Assembly (NCBI GenBank): GCA_964453035.1
Contig: CAYVOX010000001.1
Location: forward strand, 10,546-74,545
Origin: CAYVOX01 sp964453035
GTDB lineage: Bacteria; Chloroflexota; Anaerolineae; Anaerolineales; Anaerolineaceae
Length of the DNA stretch: 64,000 bases
Direction: 5' to 3'
Position numbers and translations under genes: made by a program. How positions within the stretch are numbered: position 1 is the first letter of the stretch; each line of letters opens with the position of its first letter. A model generated the notes under the pieces. It made no database searches and was not told where the DNA came from. It saw only the letters and a list, made by a program, of their open reading frames with translations. This document shows, one piece after another, positions 15,355 through 24,082 of the stretch.

Positions 15355-17256
15355 TTAGCGCCTGCCCGCTACGCGAAAATCTCCCTCGCGTCGCGTGATT
15401 CCTAGGGTATCCAGGTACTCCAGAAAACCCAGCACATATTTTCGGCTGGAGTTAAACTGATCCCTGAATTGCGCAACCGTCAGTTTACCTTCGCGGCTCA
15501 GGTGCTGCCTGACAAACTCAACCATCACGCCATAATCCCTGGATGCAAACACCACCTCAGGCGCAACCTGGATCAGTTCCCCACCTTCCAGCAATGCGCC
15601 GTAGAGTTCCTCGCCCGCTTCCTCCACGCACTCCTTGACCGATGGCGGTGTGAACGGCGCCGTGGCGAATTTGCCCATCAAGCGATCCACCACCTCTTTT
15701 TGTTGCGCCGAGAAACCGACCGTATGACTGGACAGCGCCACCAGCGCTCCCCGTTCCACCAATAAGCTGCTCTCTACCCACAGGCGCAGAGCGGCATTTA
15801 ACGCCCGCCCCGAGAGCTTAAGTTTATTTTTAAATTCTTCGCGGCTCATCCCTTTTCGTAATGAGAAGGTCCGGTGATATTGCTCAAGTTCGCGCTGAGC
15901 CAGTTGTGTAAGCCTCGCCCACTCTATGGAGCTGACCATTAATATATCCGCTACCTCCGTCAGTTTACCCGGCTCCAACTGGATGAGGTCCCCGCCCTCA
16001 ACCAGTTCTTCCAGGGCTTGCTGAATTGCCACCGGGGTCAATCGCGACCTGGCAGCTGCATCCCGGGCACTTACAATCCCGCTCACCATCCACGCCTGCA
16101 GTAGAACGTCGCGCGGTGAACCCACCCGGATCGACTCGAGCCGCTCGATCACTTCCTTAGCATTGCGTTTATACCGCTTGGCAGGATGCGGATCCACAAC
16201 CTCGCCACCACCCAGCGTTTCCCCCGGTGATGGTCGCCGCAAAATATAACGGTCTCCTCTGGCAGCCACAACAGCTTCAGCCAGTTCTAACTGCAACCAG
16301 CCCTCCATCCCGGGTTTACATTCATCCAATCCCCCCAAAAGCCTCACTCTTCCCGTTACCTCCGCAGCCCCCAGAAAGAATTTCACCTCACTATTATGCT
16401 TTAGGCTTGCAGAAGCATCCCTCTGCATCACAAAATGTACATCCACCATCTGCGTCGGCGTGTACTTACCCGGGATGGAAAGAACATCTCCCCGTTTGAT
16501 CTTTTCATGCTCCACGCCGCTGATGTTGACTGCCGTCCGGCTACCAGGCATTGCCGATTCCACCTTCGTTTTATGGGTCTGCAGGCCTCGCACCCGCCCG
16601 CGATGCGTAGCTGGCAGCACCACCACTTCATCCCCCACCTTAAATTGCCCATCCAGCAGCGTGCCTGTCACCACCGTGCCAAACCCCGCCATCGAAAATA
16701 CCCGATCAATGGATAATCTCGGTCGCCCAAAATCCGGTCGGATAGGCTGTGTTGCCAGGATTTCCGCCAGCTTGTGCTTCAGCTCAACCAACCCCGCGCC
16801 GCTGCGTGCCGAGACTCTCAGGATGGGCGCTTTTTCCAACACTGTGCCTTCCGCAGCCTGGCGAATATCCATTTCCAGCAGGTCAAACCACTCTGCATCC
16901 TCAATCAAATCGCATTTCGTTAAAACAATGATTCCCGCAGGAACCTGCAGCAAGTTCAGGATAGCCAAATGTTCGCGCGTTTGCGGCATCACACCTTCAT
17001 CTGCTGCCACAACAAACAAAACTGCGTCAATTCCCCCCACACCGGCCAGCATATTTTCAATAAAATCGCGGTGTCCCGGCACATCCACCACGCCTGCGGT
17101 TTCACCATCCGGCAAGGTCAACCAGGCAAAACCCAGCTCGATGGTCATCTCTCGGGCTTGTTCTTCTTTCAGCCGGTCGGGGTTGATTCCTGTCAACGCG
17201 GTTACCAGCGTCGATTTGCCGTGATCAACATGCCCCGCTGTGCCTATAACCCGCAT
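15355..17256 (-). CDS. selB: Selenocysteine-specific translation elongation factor SelB
   Basis: A 633-residue GTPase of SelB length. It has the G-H-V-D-H-G-K-S-T P-loop, D-V-P-G-H and T-K-C-D, two beta-barrel domains (to about 345), and a C-terminal series of winged helices (about 360-633) that in SelB binds the SECIS hairpin in mRNA. It delivers Sec-tRNA(Sec) to UGA codons. selA, selD and tRNA-Sec are not in this window, so they must be elsewhere if the system works. The gene starts 6 bases after the coiled-coil gene upstream on the same strand. Confidence 0.93.
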   Translation of the reverse strand: MRVIGTAGHVDHGKSTLVTALTGINPDRLKEEQAREMTIELGFAWLTLPDGETAGVVDVPGHRDFIENMLAGVGGIDAVLFVVAADEGVMPQTREHLAILNLLQVPAGIIVLTKCDLIEDAEWFDLLEMDIRQAAEGTVLEKAPILRVSARSGAGLVELKHKLAEILATQPIRPDFGRPRLSIDRVFSMAGFGTVVTGTLLDGQFKVGDEVVVLPATHRGRVRGLQTHKTKVESAMPGSRTAVNISGVEHEKIKRGDVLSIPGKYTPTQMVDVHFVMQRDASASLKHNSEVKFFLGAAEVTGRVRLLGGLDECKPGMEGWLQLELAEAVVAARGDRYILRRPSPGETLGGGEVVDPHPAKRYKRNAKEVIERLESIRVGSPRDVLLQAWMVSGIVSARDAAARSRLTPVAIQQALEELVEGGDLIQLEPGKLTEVADILMVSSIEWARLTQLAQRELEQYHRTFSLRKGMSREEFKNKLKLSGRALNAALRLWVESSLLVERGALVALSSHTVGFSAQQKEVVDRLMGKFATAPFTPPSVKECVEEAGEELYGALLEGGELIQVAPEVVFASRDYGVMVEFVRQHLSREGKLTVAQFRDQFNSSRKYVLGFLEYLDTLGITRREGDFRVAGRR

Positions 17257-17262
17257 CTTCCG

Positions 17263-18447
17263 TTATCCCTTGTTTGGACGTCCGAATACTCGTTCGTACT
17301 CTTCAATCCACTGGTGCGCGGCGGCCACAACGCTTTGCAGCCGCTTTTCCGAATCCTCGATCACCAGTTGCAACTGGTCGCGCAGTTCCTGAGTTAAATC
17401 CTCCAGAAGCACCAGCCGCTCGTTGTATTTCTCAAAACTGCGGCTCATCTCGCGCTGCTGTTCTTCCTGCGCCAGCGATGAGTTCGTCCACCGTTTCTGC
17501 ACATCTGATTTAAATGAAACCCACTCCTGCCTGAAACGGTCCTCAACCAGCCGCTGCATCTCTGAAATCTCGTTCACCCTGCGGTCAAACCGCCCGGTGA
17601 TTTCCTCAAAAGCCTCCTGCGAGCGCTTAACTGACCGCTGCGTTGCATCCAGCGCTTGAAGCTGCACCTCCAGGTTGGTGGCCAGGCGTGAACTTTCTTC
17701 AAACTTCGCCTGCATCTCCTTCCAGGCCCGGTCGCGCTCAAATTGCCACAAATTTTGCTTTTCAATAAAGGCTGCCTGGCTCTGTCTTCGTTCATTATCC
17801 GTAGCCTGGATTTCGCTCAGGCGTATTTCTGCTTTACGCAGGCTCTCGCTGTTGACATCAACTTTTCCGCGCTGCTCCTCTTGCCGTTTCCTCAGAGCGG
17901 TTACCTCGGCCTGCAAGTCAGCCACACGCTTGCTTTCTTGCTTGTTGGCCTCATCCAGCATACGTAAGGTCCGCCTGAATTCATCGTCCGACCTCTGGTA
18001 AGCGACCAGCTTTTGTTCAGTTTCTTCAATCAGGCGGCTCAGCCGATAATCCTCCTCCACCCGCGCCTGGATATTCTTCCTCAATTCGGCAATCGGTTCC
18101 AGGTTTCTGCGCACTTCGGCGATGGATTTATTAATCCCTTCCAGATCCGAGCGATACGCTTTTTCCACTTCCCGGTCATGCTCATTGCGCGCTTTTTCAG
18201 AGCTCTCCAGGTTACGGGTGGCCTCTACCCTTACCTGTAGAATATTCGATTCAATTTGGTCCAAACGGCCCAAAATTGCCGTGATCCGTGTCACATTTGA
18301 ATCAAGCTCTTTGATTTGCTGCGGTAATCCCGCCGTCCCCCCCTCAATGTTAGCCAGCCGTTCTTCCAACGTAGCCAGCGCCAGTTTATCCTTGCGGCGC
18401 TCATCTTCCAGCCATTCCAGACGTTTCTGTAACTGGTCAAGATCCAT
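17263..18447 (-). CDS. Long coiled-coil protein of unknown function
   Basis: A 394-residue protein made almost entirely of charged, heptad-like helix: runs of Glu, Arg, Lys and Gln with Leu/Ile at regular spacing from residue 1 to about 375. No membrane segment, signal peptide or catalytic motif is visible. It resembles SMC- or tropomyosin-like bacterial coiled coils. It lies directly before selB (6-base gap) and 47 bases after the antiporter-like genes. An aaggaa site supports the ATG. Confidence 0.7.
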   Translation of the reverse strand: MDLDQLQKRLEWLEDERRKDKLALATLEERLANIEGGTAGLPQQIKELDSNVTRITAILGRLDQIESNILQVRVEATRNLESSEKARNEHDREVEKAYRSDLEGINKSIAEVRRNLEPIAELRKNIQARVEEDYRLSRLIEETEQKLVAYQRSDDEFRRTLRMLDEANKQESKRVADLQAEVTALRKRQEEQRGKVDVNSESLRKAEIRLSEIQATDNERRQSQAAFIEKQNLWQFERDRAWKEMQAKFEESSRLATNLEVQLQALDATQRSVKRSQEAFEEITGRFDRRVNEISEMQRLVEDRFRQEWVSFKSDVQKRWTNSSLAQEEQQREMSRSFEKYNERLVLLEDLTQELRDQLQLVIEDSEKRLQSVVAAAHQWIEEYERVFGRPNKG

Positions 18448-18494
18448 AAAAAATTCCTTCTAATAACAAGATGGCTTCAAATCATTATACCAAT

Positions 18495-19889
18495 TTACTT
18501 CAAACGCTCAAACACTTGCGCCAGGTTCAACCACACCGGTAAAAACACCTGCGGGAACAACCCTACTACCAGAAGAATTCCCACCCCAACCACCAGCAAG
18601 ACGATTTCCAGTCGGCTTTCGCTGATTCGCGGGGTTGTCTCTTCACCGCCAATCATGGTTATCAGCATGCGCACCCCGCCGATGAGAAATCCCAGGTTCC
18701 CCGCGAAGATCAAGATAGCAGCATCTCTCGCCTGCTCCGCCAGCGTCTCATAAATAACCTGCCGCACTGGGAATCCTGCCAGCAAAGGTATCCCCGCGGT
18801 TGAAAAGTATGCAATAACGATGGCTGCCGAAGCAAATGGAAACTTCTTAATCGCCGCCCTCACCCCGCTGAAGATCAGCGGTACCTCTTTTCGCTCAAAA
18901 CTCGCCAGTCCCAGCGCCCACACCGCAATCCCAATCAGCCGCGGAACAAGCGAAACCGCGAAAAGCTGTACTCCCAGCGGCGGTTTCAAGCTCAATGTGA
19001 CCAGCGCAAAACCAATTTCAAGGATAACGCCGTACCCCAACAACCGCTTCAAGTCCGTCTGAAACGCCGCCCAGACGCCCCCCGTCACCACTGTTGCCAC
19101 ACCGCCAGCTTGCAGCAGAACCGATATGATGGGGTTTGTTCGCAGCCAGGTGTACCCATCCAGGAAAGATAACCCCAGGAAAAACACCGCGCTGAAAAGA
19201 ATGCTCAAGATGAACCCGCCCACATAAGGATGCACTTGCGCCATCAGCACCGGAATCCAGGTGTTGAATGGAAAAACCGCCATCCAGAAGGCAAACCCCA
19301 GCGCCAGCAACAGGGTTGCCTGGGTCAGCAAAGGCGATGCGCTCGGGTTAAGCTCCACCACGCCAGAAGCCCACCCCGCAAGCAAAATGAACGGTAGCGC
19401 CAGAGTCTGGAACACCACAAACCGCTGAACACCCTGCACATGCAGTCTATCTGATGATGCCAGCATGGGCACGCTTAACAAAATGCCAACCTCAATCAAC
19501 AGCGCCGCGTAGAGAAACGGCTCAACCGCCTGCGCAGCAACCATAATCGCCAGGAACAGCATCCCCGTGGGGACGAAATTGGAGCGTGTTCTGGTTACTG
19601 GTGCAGCAAAAAACCACATTGCGCCTACCAGGTAAATCAGAACCAGAAAGTACCTGTCTCCTCCGCTCAAGATGAAGCGCCGCCCCAGCACTAACAGCGT
19701 TGCATCCAGGTTAATCGTCAATGGTCCAATCCGGGCAGAGCTGCCAATGGGAACCTGCCAGGCCAGCAAGGCCAAAAGCAGGCACACCCCCACCGCCAGC
19801 CCGGCGGTTAATCGCTCCTTTTGCTGCAAAAACCACAGACCAATCCCCACTGCTGCCGGGAATATAATCCAGATGATTGGGGCGCTCAA
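18495..19889 (-). CDS. Proton-conducting membrane subunit, NuoN/MrpD-like
   Basis: A 464-residue polytopic membrane protein with about 12-14 segments. It looks like the Proton_antipo_M family: the central part has A-F-P-F-N-T-W-I-P-V-L-M-A-Q-V-H-P and D-L-K-R-L-L-G-Y, matching the channel half with its conserved Lys. Such proteins occur in complex I, hydrogenases and Mrp antiporters. It is the third of three membrane genes; the start is TTG, overlapping the previous stop (ttga), with gaggtggag as RBS. No NuoB, C, D or hydrogenase subunit is encoded nearby. Confidence 0.78.
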   Translation of the reverse strand: MSAPIIWIIFPAAVGIGLWFLQQKERLTAGLAVGVCLLLALLAWQVPIGSSARIGPLTINLDATLLVLGRRFILSGGDRYFLVLIYLVGAMWFFAAPVTRTRSNFVPTGMLFLAIMVAAQAVEPFLYAALLIEVGILLSVPMLASSDRLHVQGVQRFVVFQTLALPFILLAGWASGVVELNPSASPLLTQATLLLALGFAFWMAVFPFNTWIPVLMAQVHPYVGGFILSILFSAVFFLGLSFLDGYTWLRTNPIISVLLQAGGVATVVTGGVWAAFQTDLKRLLGYGVILEIGFALVTLSLKPPLGVQLFAVSLVPRLIGIAVWALGLASFERKEVPLIFSGVRAAIKKFPFASAAIVIAYFSTAGIPLLAGFPVRQVIYETLAEQARDAAILIFAGNLGFLIGGVRMLITMIGGEETTPRISESRLEIVLLVVGVGILLVVGLFPQVFLPVWLNLAQVFERLK

Positions 19890-20470
19890 GGCTCCACCTC
19901 GCCTTCCGGCAAGGCCGCCAGGTAAACCCCCACCAGCGCAATCGCAAGGTTAATCACTGCCAGCAGGCCGGCTACCAGCACTGAGGATTCCAGCCCGGCG
20001 AATAACACCTCAAAACCAGATAAAAAGGTCAGCAAACCAATCGCCACCCGCACCGGTTGAATGGTCATCCCCAGTTGAATGAGCCCCACACCCGCCAGCA
20101 CCAGTCCTCCCCACAGAATCTCGCGCTCATCCGTCAACCAGGCTTCAATTGTTGGGGTGGTGAGGTAGATGATAATCCAGATAAATACAGCCACAAGGCT
20201 TCGAAACAAGGCACCTACTCGGTCAAAAGCTTTGGATTCATCTTGCTTCCCGGTCAGGGATGAGGTCAACACCCCACTCGCCACCAGCCCCACCACCACC
20301 TTCACCAGCGATAATCCCAGCGGCCAGTTCTCAGCCACCATCCAAAAGACGCCCAGGTACTGCAAGATGAGCGCTGCCAGAGTCCATCGCCAGGAGAGCC
20401 TCCAGAGCAACACCAGCGTGGTTGCCATCACCAGCAGCACAGGCACAAAACCCAGGCTCTCCAACGTCAT
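19886..20470 (-). CDS. Small polytopic membrane protein, hydrogenase-4 component E (HyfE)-like
   Basis: About 194 residues with six hydrophobic segments. The position between two proton-channel-like genes and the M-V-A-E-N-W-P-L-G-L-S-L-V-K-V-V-V-G-L region suggest the HyfE/NuoK-like subunit of such complexes, but similarity by eye is low. ATG 20470 is chosen over an upstream in-frame start because it overlaps the preceding stop as ATGA. The gene also overlaps the downstream gene by 4 bases, so the three are tightly coupled. Confidence 0.6.
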   Translation of the reverse strand: MTLESLGFVPVLLVMATTLVLLWRLSWRWTLAALILQYLGVFWMVAENWPLGLSLVKVVVGLVASGVLTSSLTGKQDESKAFDRVGALFRSLVAVFIWIIIYLTTPTIEAWLTDEREILWGGLVLAGVGLIQLGMTIQPVRVAIGLLTFLSGFEVLFAGLESSVLVAGLLAVINLAIALVGVYLAALPEGEVEP

Positions 20471-22059
20471 CGCCCGGCTCCCGTCAGGCTGACGGATAGA
20501 ATAATCGCCAGCAGCACAAACACCCACAACACCCCACCCTCACCCTCGATGATCGTTGTGAATGTCGTCCCAATCGCCTGAACACCCCCAAAAATCCAAC
20601 TCATCAGGCGGTAAAACCACCCCATGCTGAACACCCTTGAAGCCACTCCTCCGGCGCGCCGCCCAATCACCACATACCAGCGCTCTTCAAGGTTGCCCTT
20701 TTCCCCGGCAAGCACGTTTCGGTAAACAACATACCCTCCCACCGCCAGTAAAACTGCCGGAACGCTAGCCCACCACACCCCAATTGATAACGACCCCGCC
20801 CAGCCCAGTGCCGAAATCAGCCCCGCTGAACCGAAGATGAGGATAAAAGCCGCCGGGTAAATCGTTTGAATCCATCGTTCCAATTTTTGCGGCGATTCGA
20901 GCCCTTTAAATCCATACCTCAGGTATCCAAAGATGAGCAGAGCCTGCGCTAGAAAAAATAACAGGTCCGGAAAGTTCAACGGCGGCACTACCAGCCCAAC
21001 CCAACCGCTTGCCGCAGGCGTAAACGGCAACCCGCTCAGCATCAGCGCCCCCAGGATGGGAATAAATAATAATCCCTTACTGCGTATGGAATACAGGAAA
21101 ATCATCCCACCGGAAATTGCCAGGGTCACCCCCCAGGCTGTGCTCGCCAGCGGATATCCACGGATAGAACAAGCCAGCGCCATCCCTGCCACGGCAATCA
21201 GCCAGTAAGGCCGCCCGGTCACCTCTTCCCCCGCTGTAGCCCACATCGCCGCCCCGTACAGCGCAGCAATTGATGAAAACCCCAACAGAAGGGGTGATAA
21301 TTCCACCGGAACAACGCTCATCGGCAGCCGTGCCAGTAAAATCAGGCTCGCCAGCGGGGCTGTCAGTCGTAAAATGGTGCCCAACCCGCGCCGCATGGGC
21401 ACTTCCTGCGTATATGGCAGGTGCAGCGGAATCACTCCCAACCGCAGCCCCACCGCGATTAATATCATAAAGCCCACGTCCATGCCGGCATCAACCAACA
21501 CCAGCACTTTCCCTTCTGCCCGGCTCAAAATCATTGCCAGAATGAGCCCTAGCGTGCCGATGACCCGTGCCGTAAAAGCCACTGCAGCCTGCACCCTCAC
21601 TTGCCGCGCTTTAACGCCCGTCTGGATTACAACCAGTTCAAAAACGTCAATCGCTGTCCATGCCAGCACAATCGCCAGCGGTGTCGCCGCCAACATAGCC
21701 AGGTTTCCAACCCCGGCAATCGCCAGGCTAGAAGCCCAGGCTCCCGGGTTAGATTGGTTCTGCAGCCGCGCCGCTGCCGTGAGGATCACCAGCAGCAGCA
21801 CGCTGCTTAACCCAAAGGTATAAACCCAGGCAATATCATCCATTTGAAAAACAATCGACCCTGAGACACCCCCCAGCGGCAGCCACGATGAGAAGATCGC
21901 CGCGGGTGGCGGCGAAAACCGGTAGAAAATCAACAATCCCCAGTTTGCCAGACTCACCAACACCGCTGCAATCCACGCCAACCCAAAGCCGGGCCGCACC
22001 CTTTGAATGGTGAGCACCATCACCGCCCCAAAAACCAGCAGGATAAACGGCAGCAGCAA
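20467..22059 (-). CDS. Proton-conducting membrane subunit, NuoL/NuoM-like
   Basis: A 530-residue protein with about 14 membrane segments of the NuoL/M/HyfB type. The F-x-V-I-P-L-H-L-P-Y-T-Q-E-V region (G-V-I-P-L-H-L-P) replaces the usual F-P-L-H-x-W-L-P of proton-channel subunits. C-terminal segments resemble the end of NuoL-like proteins but lack a clear long lateral helix. The start TTG 22059 has no good RBS, so the true start may be slightly downstream. It begins 11 bases after the hydantoinase gene and probably shares its transcript. Confidence 0.7.
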   Translation of the reverse strand: MLLPFILLVFGAVMVLTIQRVRPGFGLAWIAAVLVSLANWGLLIFYRFSPPPAAIFSSWLPLGGVSGSIVFQMDDIAWVYTFGLSSVLLLVILTAAARLQNQSNPGAWASSLAIAGVGNLAMLAATPLAIVLAWTAIDVFELVVIQTGVKARQVRVQAAVAFTARVIGTLGLILAMILSRAEGKVLVLVDAGMDVGFMILIAVGLRLGVIPLHLPYTQEVPMRRGLGTILRLTAPLASLILLARLPMSVVPVELSPLLLGFSSIAALYGAAMWATAGEEVTGRPYWLIAVAGMALACSIRGYPLASTAWGVTLAISGGMIFLYSIRSKGLLFIPILGALMLSGLPFTPAASGWVGLVVPPLNFPDLLFFLAQALLIFGYLRYGFKGLESPQKLERWIQTIYPAAFILIFGSAGLISALGWAGSLSIGVWWASVPAVLLAVGGYVVYRNVLAGEKGNLEERWYVVIGRRAGGVASRVFSMGWFYRLMSWIFGGVQAIGTTFTTIIEGEGGVLWVFVLLAIILSVSLTGAGR

Positions 22060-22070
22060 TTGGATGGTAT

Positions 22071-23486
22071 TTATAGGATCGGCGCTCCGGGCGTCCGGAA
22101 AAGATACTTTCCCATCCCGGCTCGCCCAAGCCAGGTGTTGCCATCAACAATCAGGTTTCCCCTTAAGAACACCTTCTCCGGGTAACCCGTCAACGACCAA
22201 CCTTCGTACAGGTTGTAATCCGTTCGGTGCTGCGCAACCCCAGCCCCGTAGTGCACTTTTTTCTTCGGGTCCCAGATGACGATATCCGCATCCCCTCCCA
22301 CTACCAGGTCACCCTTGCGCGGGTATAACCCAAAGATTTTCGCCGGATTGGTGCAATTCAACTTCACAAACTGGCTGAGGGTAAACTTTCCAACACCGTA
22401 GCTCCATAACACCGGCATCCGGTCGCCCACTCCCGGCAACCCGTTGGGAATCATCCTGAAATCTTCTCTACCCAGTTCTTTACCGGCAATCTGAACCGGT
22501 TTCCCCTCATAAAGGATTGATTTGCTGCCGTCATAGAAGAATGCGCAGTGGTCGGTTGCGACCACCTGCAGGGTTCCCTGCGCCAAACCTTGCCACAAGC
22601 ACGCCTGATCCTCTGCTGTTCTGACCGGCGGCGAACATACCCATTTTGCCCCGTCTTCCCTTTCCAGATCTTTTTCTGAGAAGAAAAGGTACTGCGGGCA
22701 GGTTTCCCCCATCACCTTCAACCCTTTATCGCGCGCATAAGCCAGTTGATCCACTTCGCCCGCCGCGTTCATGTGAACCACATACAGCGCAGCGCCTGCC
22801 TGCGCCGCCAGCGCTGCCCCCCGCAAAACAGCCTCCACTGCCCCCCAGGCTGGTCGCGTGCGCGCATGCCAGATTGGAGCGGTTCTTCCAGCAGCCACAG
22901 CCTCGCTCACCAGCAAATCAATCACATCCCCGTTCTCCGCGTGCAGCATGGTCAGCATTCCAGCTTTCTCGGCTATGCGCATCACTTTAAATATTTCCGC
23001 ATCCGAGATTCTCAGTCGGTTGTTGTACGCGGTGAAGACCTTGAGCGTTGTGATCCCTTCGTTTACCAATAAAGGTATCTCTTGCTCCACCTCAGGCTTT
23101 AGCTGCGTGATATTCATATGAAAACCAAAATCCACCGCTGCTTTGTGATCTGCCTTTGCGTGCCAGGCTTCCACGTTGGTGCGTAAATCCAGAACGTCCT
23201 GCGGCACAAAATCAATCACCGTCGTCGTGCCTCCGAACGCTGCTGCTTTGTGCCCGCTGTAATGGTCGTCAGAGGAAACCGTTCCAAACATCGGCAGGTC
23301 AAAATGCGTGTGCACGTCCACCCCGCCTGGCAGCACCAATTTCCCTGCAGCGTCAATCACCGCTATGCCTTCTGGCGCCGCCAGGTTTGGTTCCACCCGG
23401 CTGATGCGCTCCCCCTCCACCAGAATATCTCCCTTCGCCACCCCCCGCTCTGTGACCAGTTCACCATTCTTAATCAAAAAAGCCAT
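22071..23486 (-). CDS. hydA: Dihydropyrimidinase / D-hydantoinase-type cyclic amidohydrolase
   Basis: A 471-residue member of the dihydropyrimidinase/hydantoinase family. Metal ligands H59 and H61 are in D-V-H-T-H-F-D, and the carbamylated bridging lysine is K149 in T-L-K-V-F. It opens six-membered dihydropyrimidines or five-membered hydantoins to N-carbamoyl amino acids. E. coli HyuA (YgeZ) of the anaerobic purine cluster belongs to the same family. Position supports a role in nucleobase breakdown: it follows the uptake system, and carbamoyltransferases lie upstream. Substrate cannot be set from sequence. Confidence 0.92.
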   Translation of the reverse strand: MAFLIKNGELVTERGVAKGDILVEGERISRVEPNLAAPEGIAVIDAAGKLVLPGGVDVHTHFDLPMFGTVSSDDHYSGHKAAAFGGTTTVIDFVPQDVLDLRTNVEAWHAKADHKAAVDFGFHMNITQLKPEVEQEIPLLVNEGITTLKVFTAYNNRLRISDAEIFKVMRIAEKAGMLTMLHAENGDVIDLLVSEAVAAGRTAPIWHARTRPAWGAVEAVLRGAALAAQAGAALYVVHMNAAGEVDQLAYARDKGLKVMGETCPQYLFFSEKDLEREDGAKWVCSPPVRTAEDQACLWQGLAQGTLQVVATDHCAFFYDGSKSILYEGKPVQIAGKELGREDFRMIPNGLPGVGDRMPVLWSYGVGKFTLSQFVKLNCTNPAKIFGLYPRKGDLVVGGDADIVIWDPKKKVHYGAGVAQHRTDYNLYEGWSLTGYPEKVFLRGNLIVDGNTWLGRAGMGKYLFRTPGAPIL

Positions 23487-23499
23487 CGCTCAGCCGTCC

Positions 23500-24051
23500 T
23501 CAATCCATTCTCGCCAGTTCGCCCAGCATTGCCAATAGCAGGGGGTCCAGCGCCAGTTCAGGTAGTTCATCCGGGCGGTATTGTCCAGTGCGTAAAGCTC
23601 GCTCCCGCAGCGATCGCCAGAGCAGCACGCGCTCCTCCGAGCGCACCACCAGGTCGCTCAATCTCATCGCAGAAAGCAGCAGCGCCCCGGTTGAATAAAG
23701 AAAGGTCAGTCGCTTCCAGTTCTCGGATGTGATGGGCCGGGCCAGGGGCTGCAAGCTGCCGATTGCCAGCTTGTAATATTCCTCGTTCGCCCGCGGGTGG
23801 TCGGCCTCATCCCGGAACAGCTCTTTGCGAGTGGTCAGTTCATGCCCCCGCACCTCGGCGAAAAATTCAATTTTCCAGCGGTGTTCCGTTCCAAACGAGC
23901 CCGTCTGGTAAAACGCCAGGTAATCTACCGCCAGCACCTTGGGGGCATGCCGCAGGGGTATCCGATACCACCCCAAAAGCCGCGCAATTTCCAGATCGCG
24001 CGGCTTTGGGGTTACCGCGATCAGCACCAATGATTCGGGAGAAGGCTGCAT
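23500..24051 (-). CDS. Conserved-looking protein of unknown function
   Basis: About 183 residues; I do not recognise a family. It is soluble, with an N-terminal beta-like stretch (S-L-V-L-I-A-V-T-P-K-P-R-D-L-E-I-A-R-L-L-G), then V-D-Y-L-A-F-Y-Q-T, an R-W-K-I-E-F-F-A-E-V segment, and a Leu-rich helical C-terminus. ATG 24051 is chosen because ggagagg lies 6 bases upstream; GTG 24066 and ATG 24057 are worse placed. It sits between a PLP enzyme (16-base gap) and the hydantoinase (13-base gap), so it is probably part of the same operon. No catalytic role can be assigned. Confidence 0.6.
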   Translation of the reverse strand: MQPSPESLVLIAVTPKPRDLEIARLLGWYRIPLRHAPKVLAVDYLAFYQTGSFGTEHRWKIEFFAEVRGHELTTRKELFRDEADHPRANEEYYKLAIGSLQPLARPITSENWKRLTFLYSTGALLLSAMRLSDLVVRSEERVLLWRSLRERALRTGQYRPDELPELALDPLLLAMLGELARMD

Positions 24052-24082
24052 ATTCATCCTCTCCACATCGCATCTGGCCAGG

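Noticed and set aside
16460..17224. 254-residue open frame opposite selB
   Set aside because: Low-complexity Ser/Pro composition typical of an antisense shadow of a GC-rich gene.
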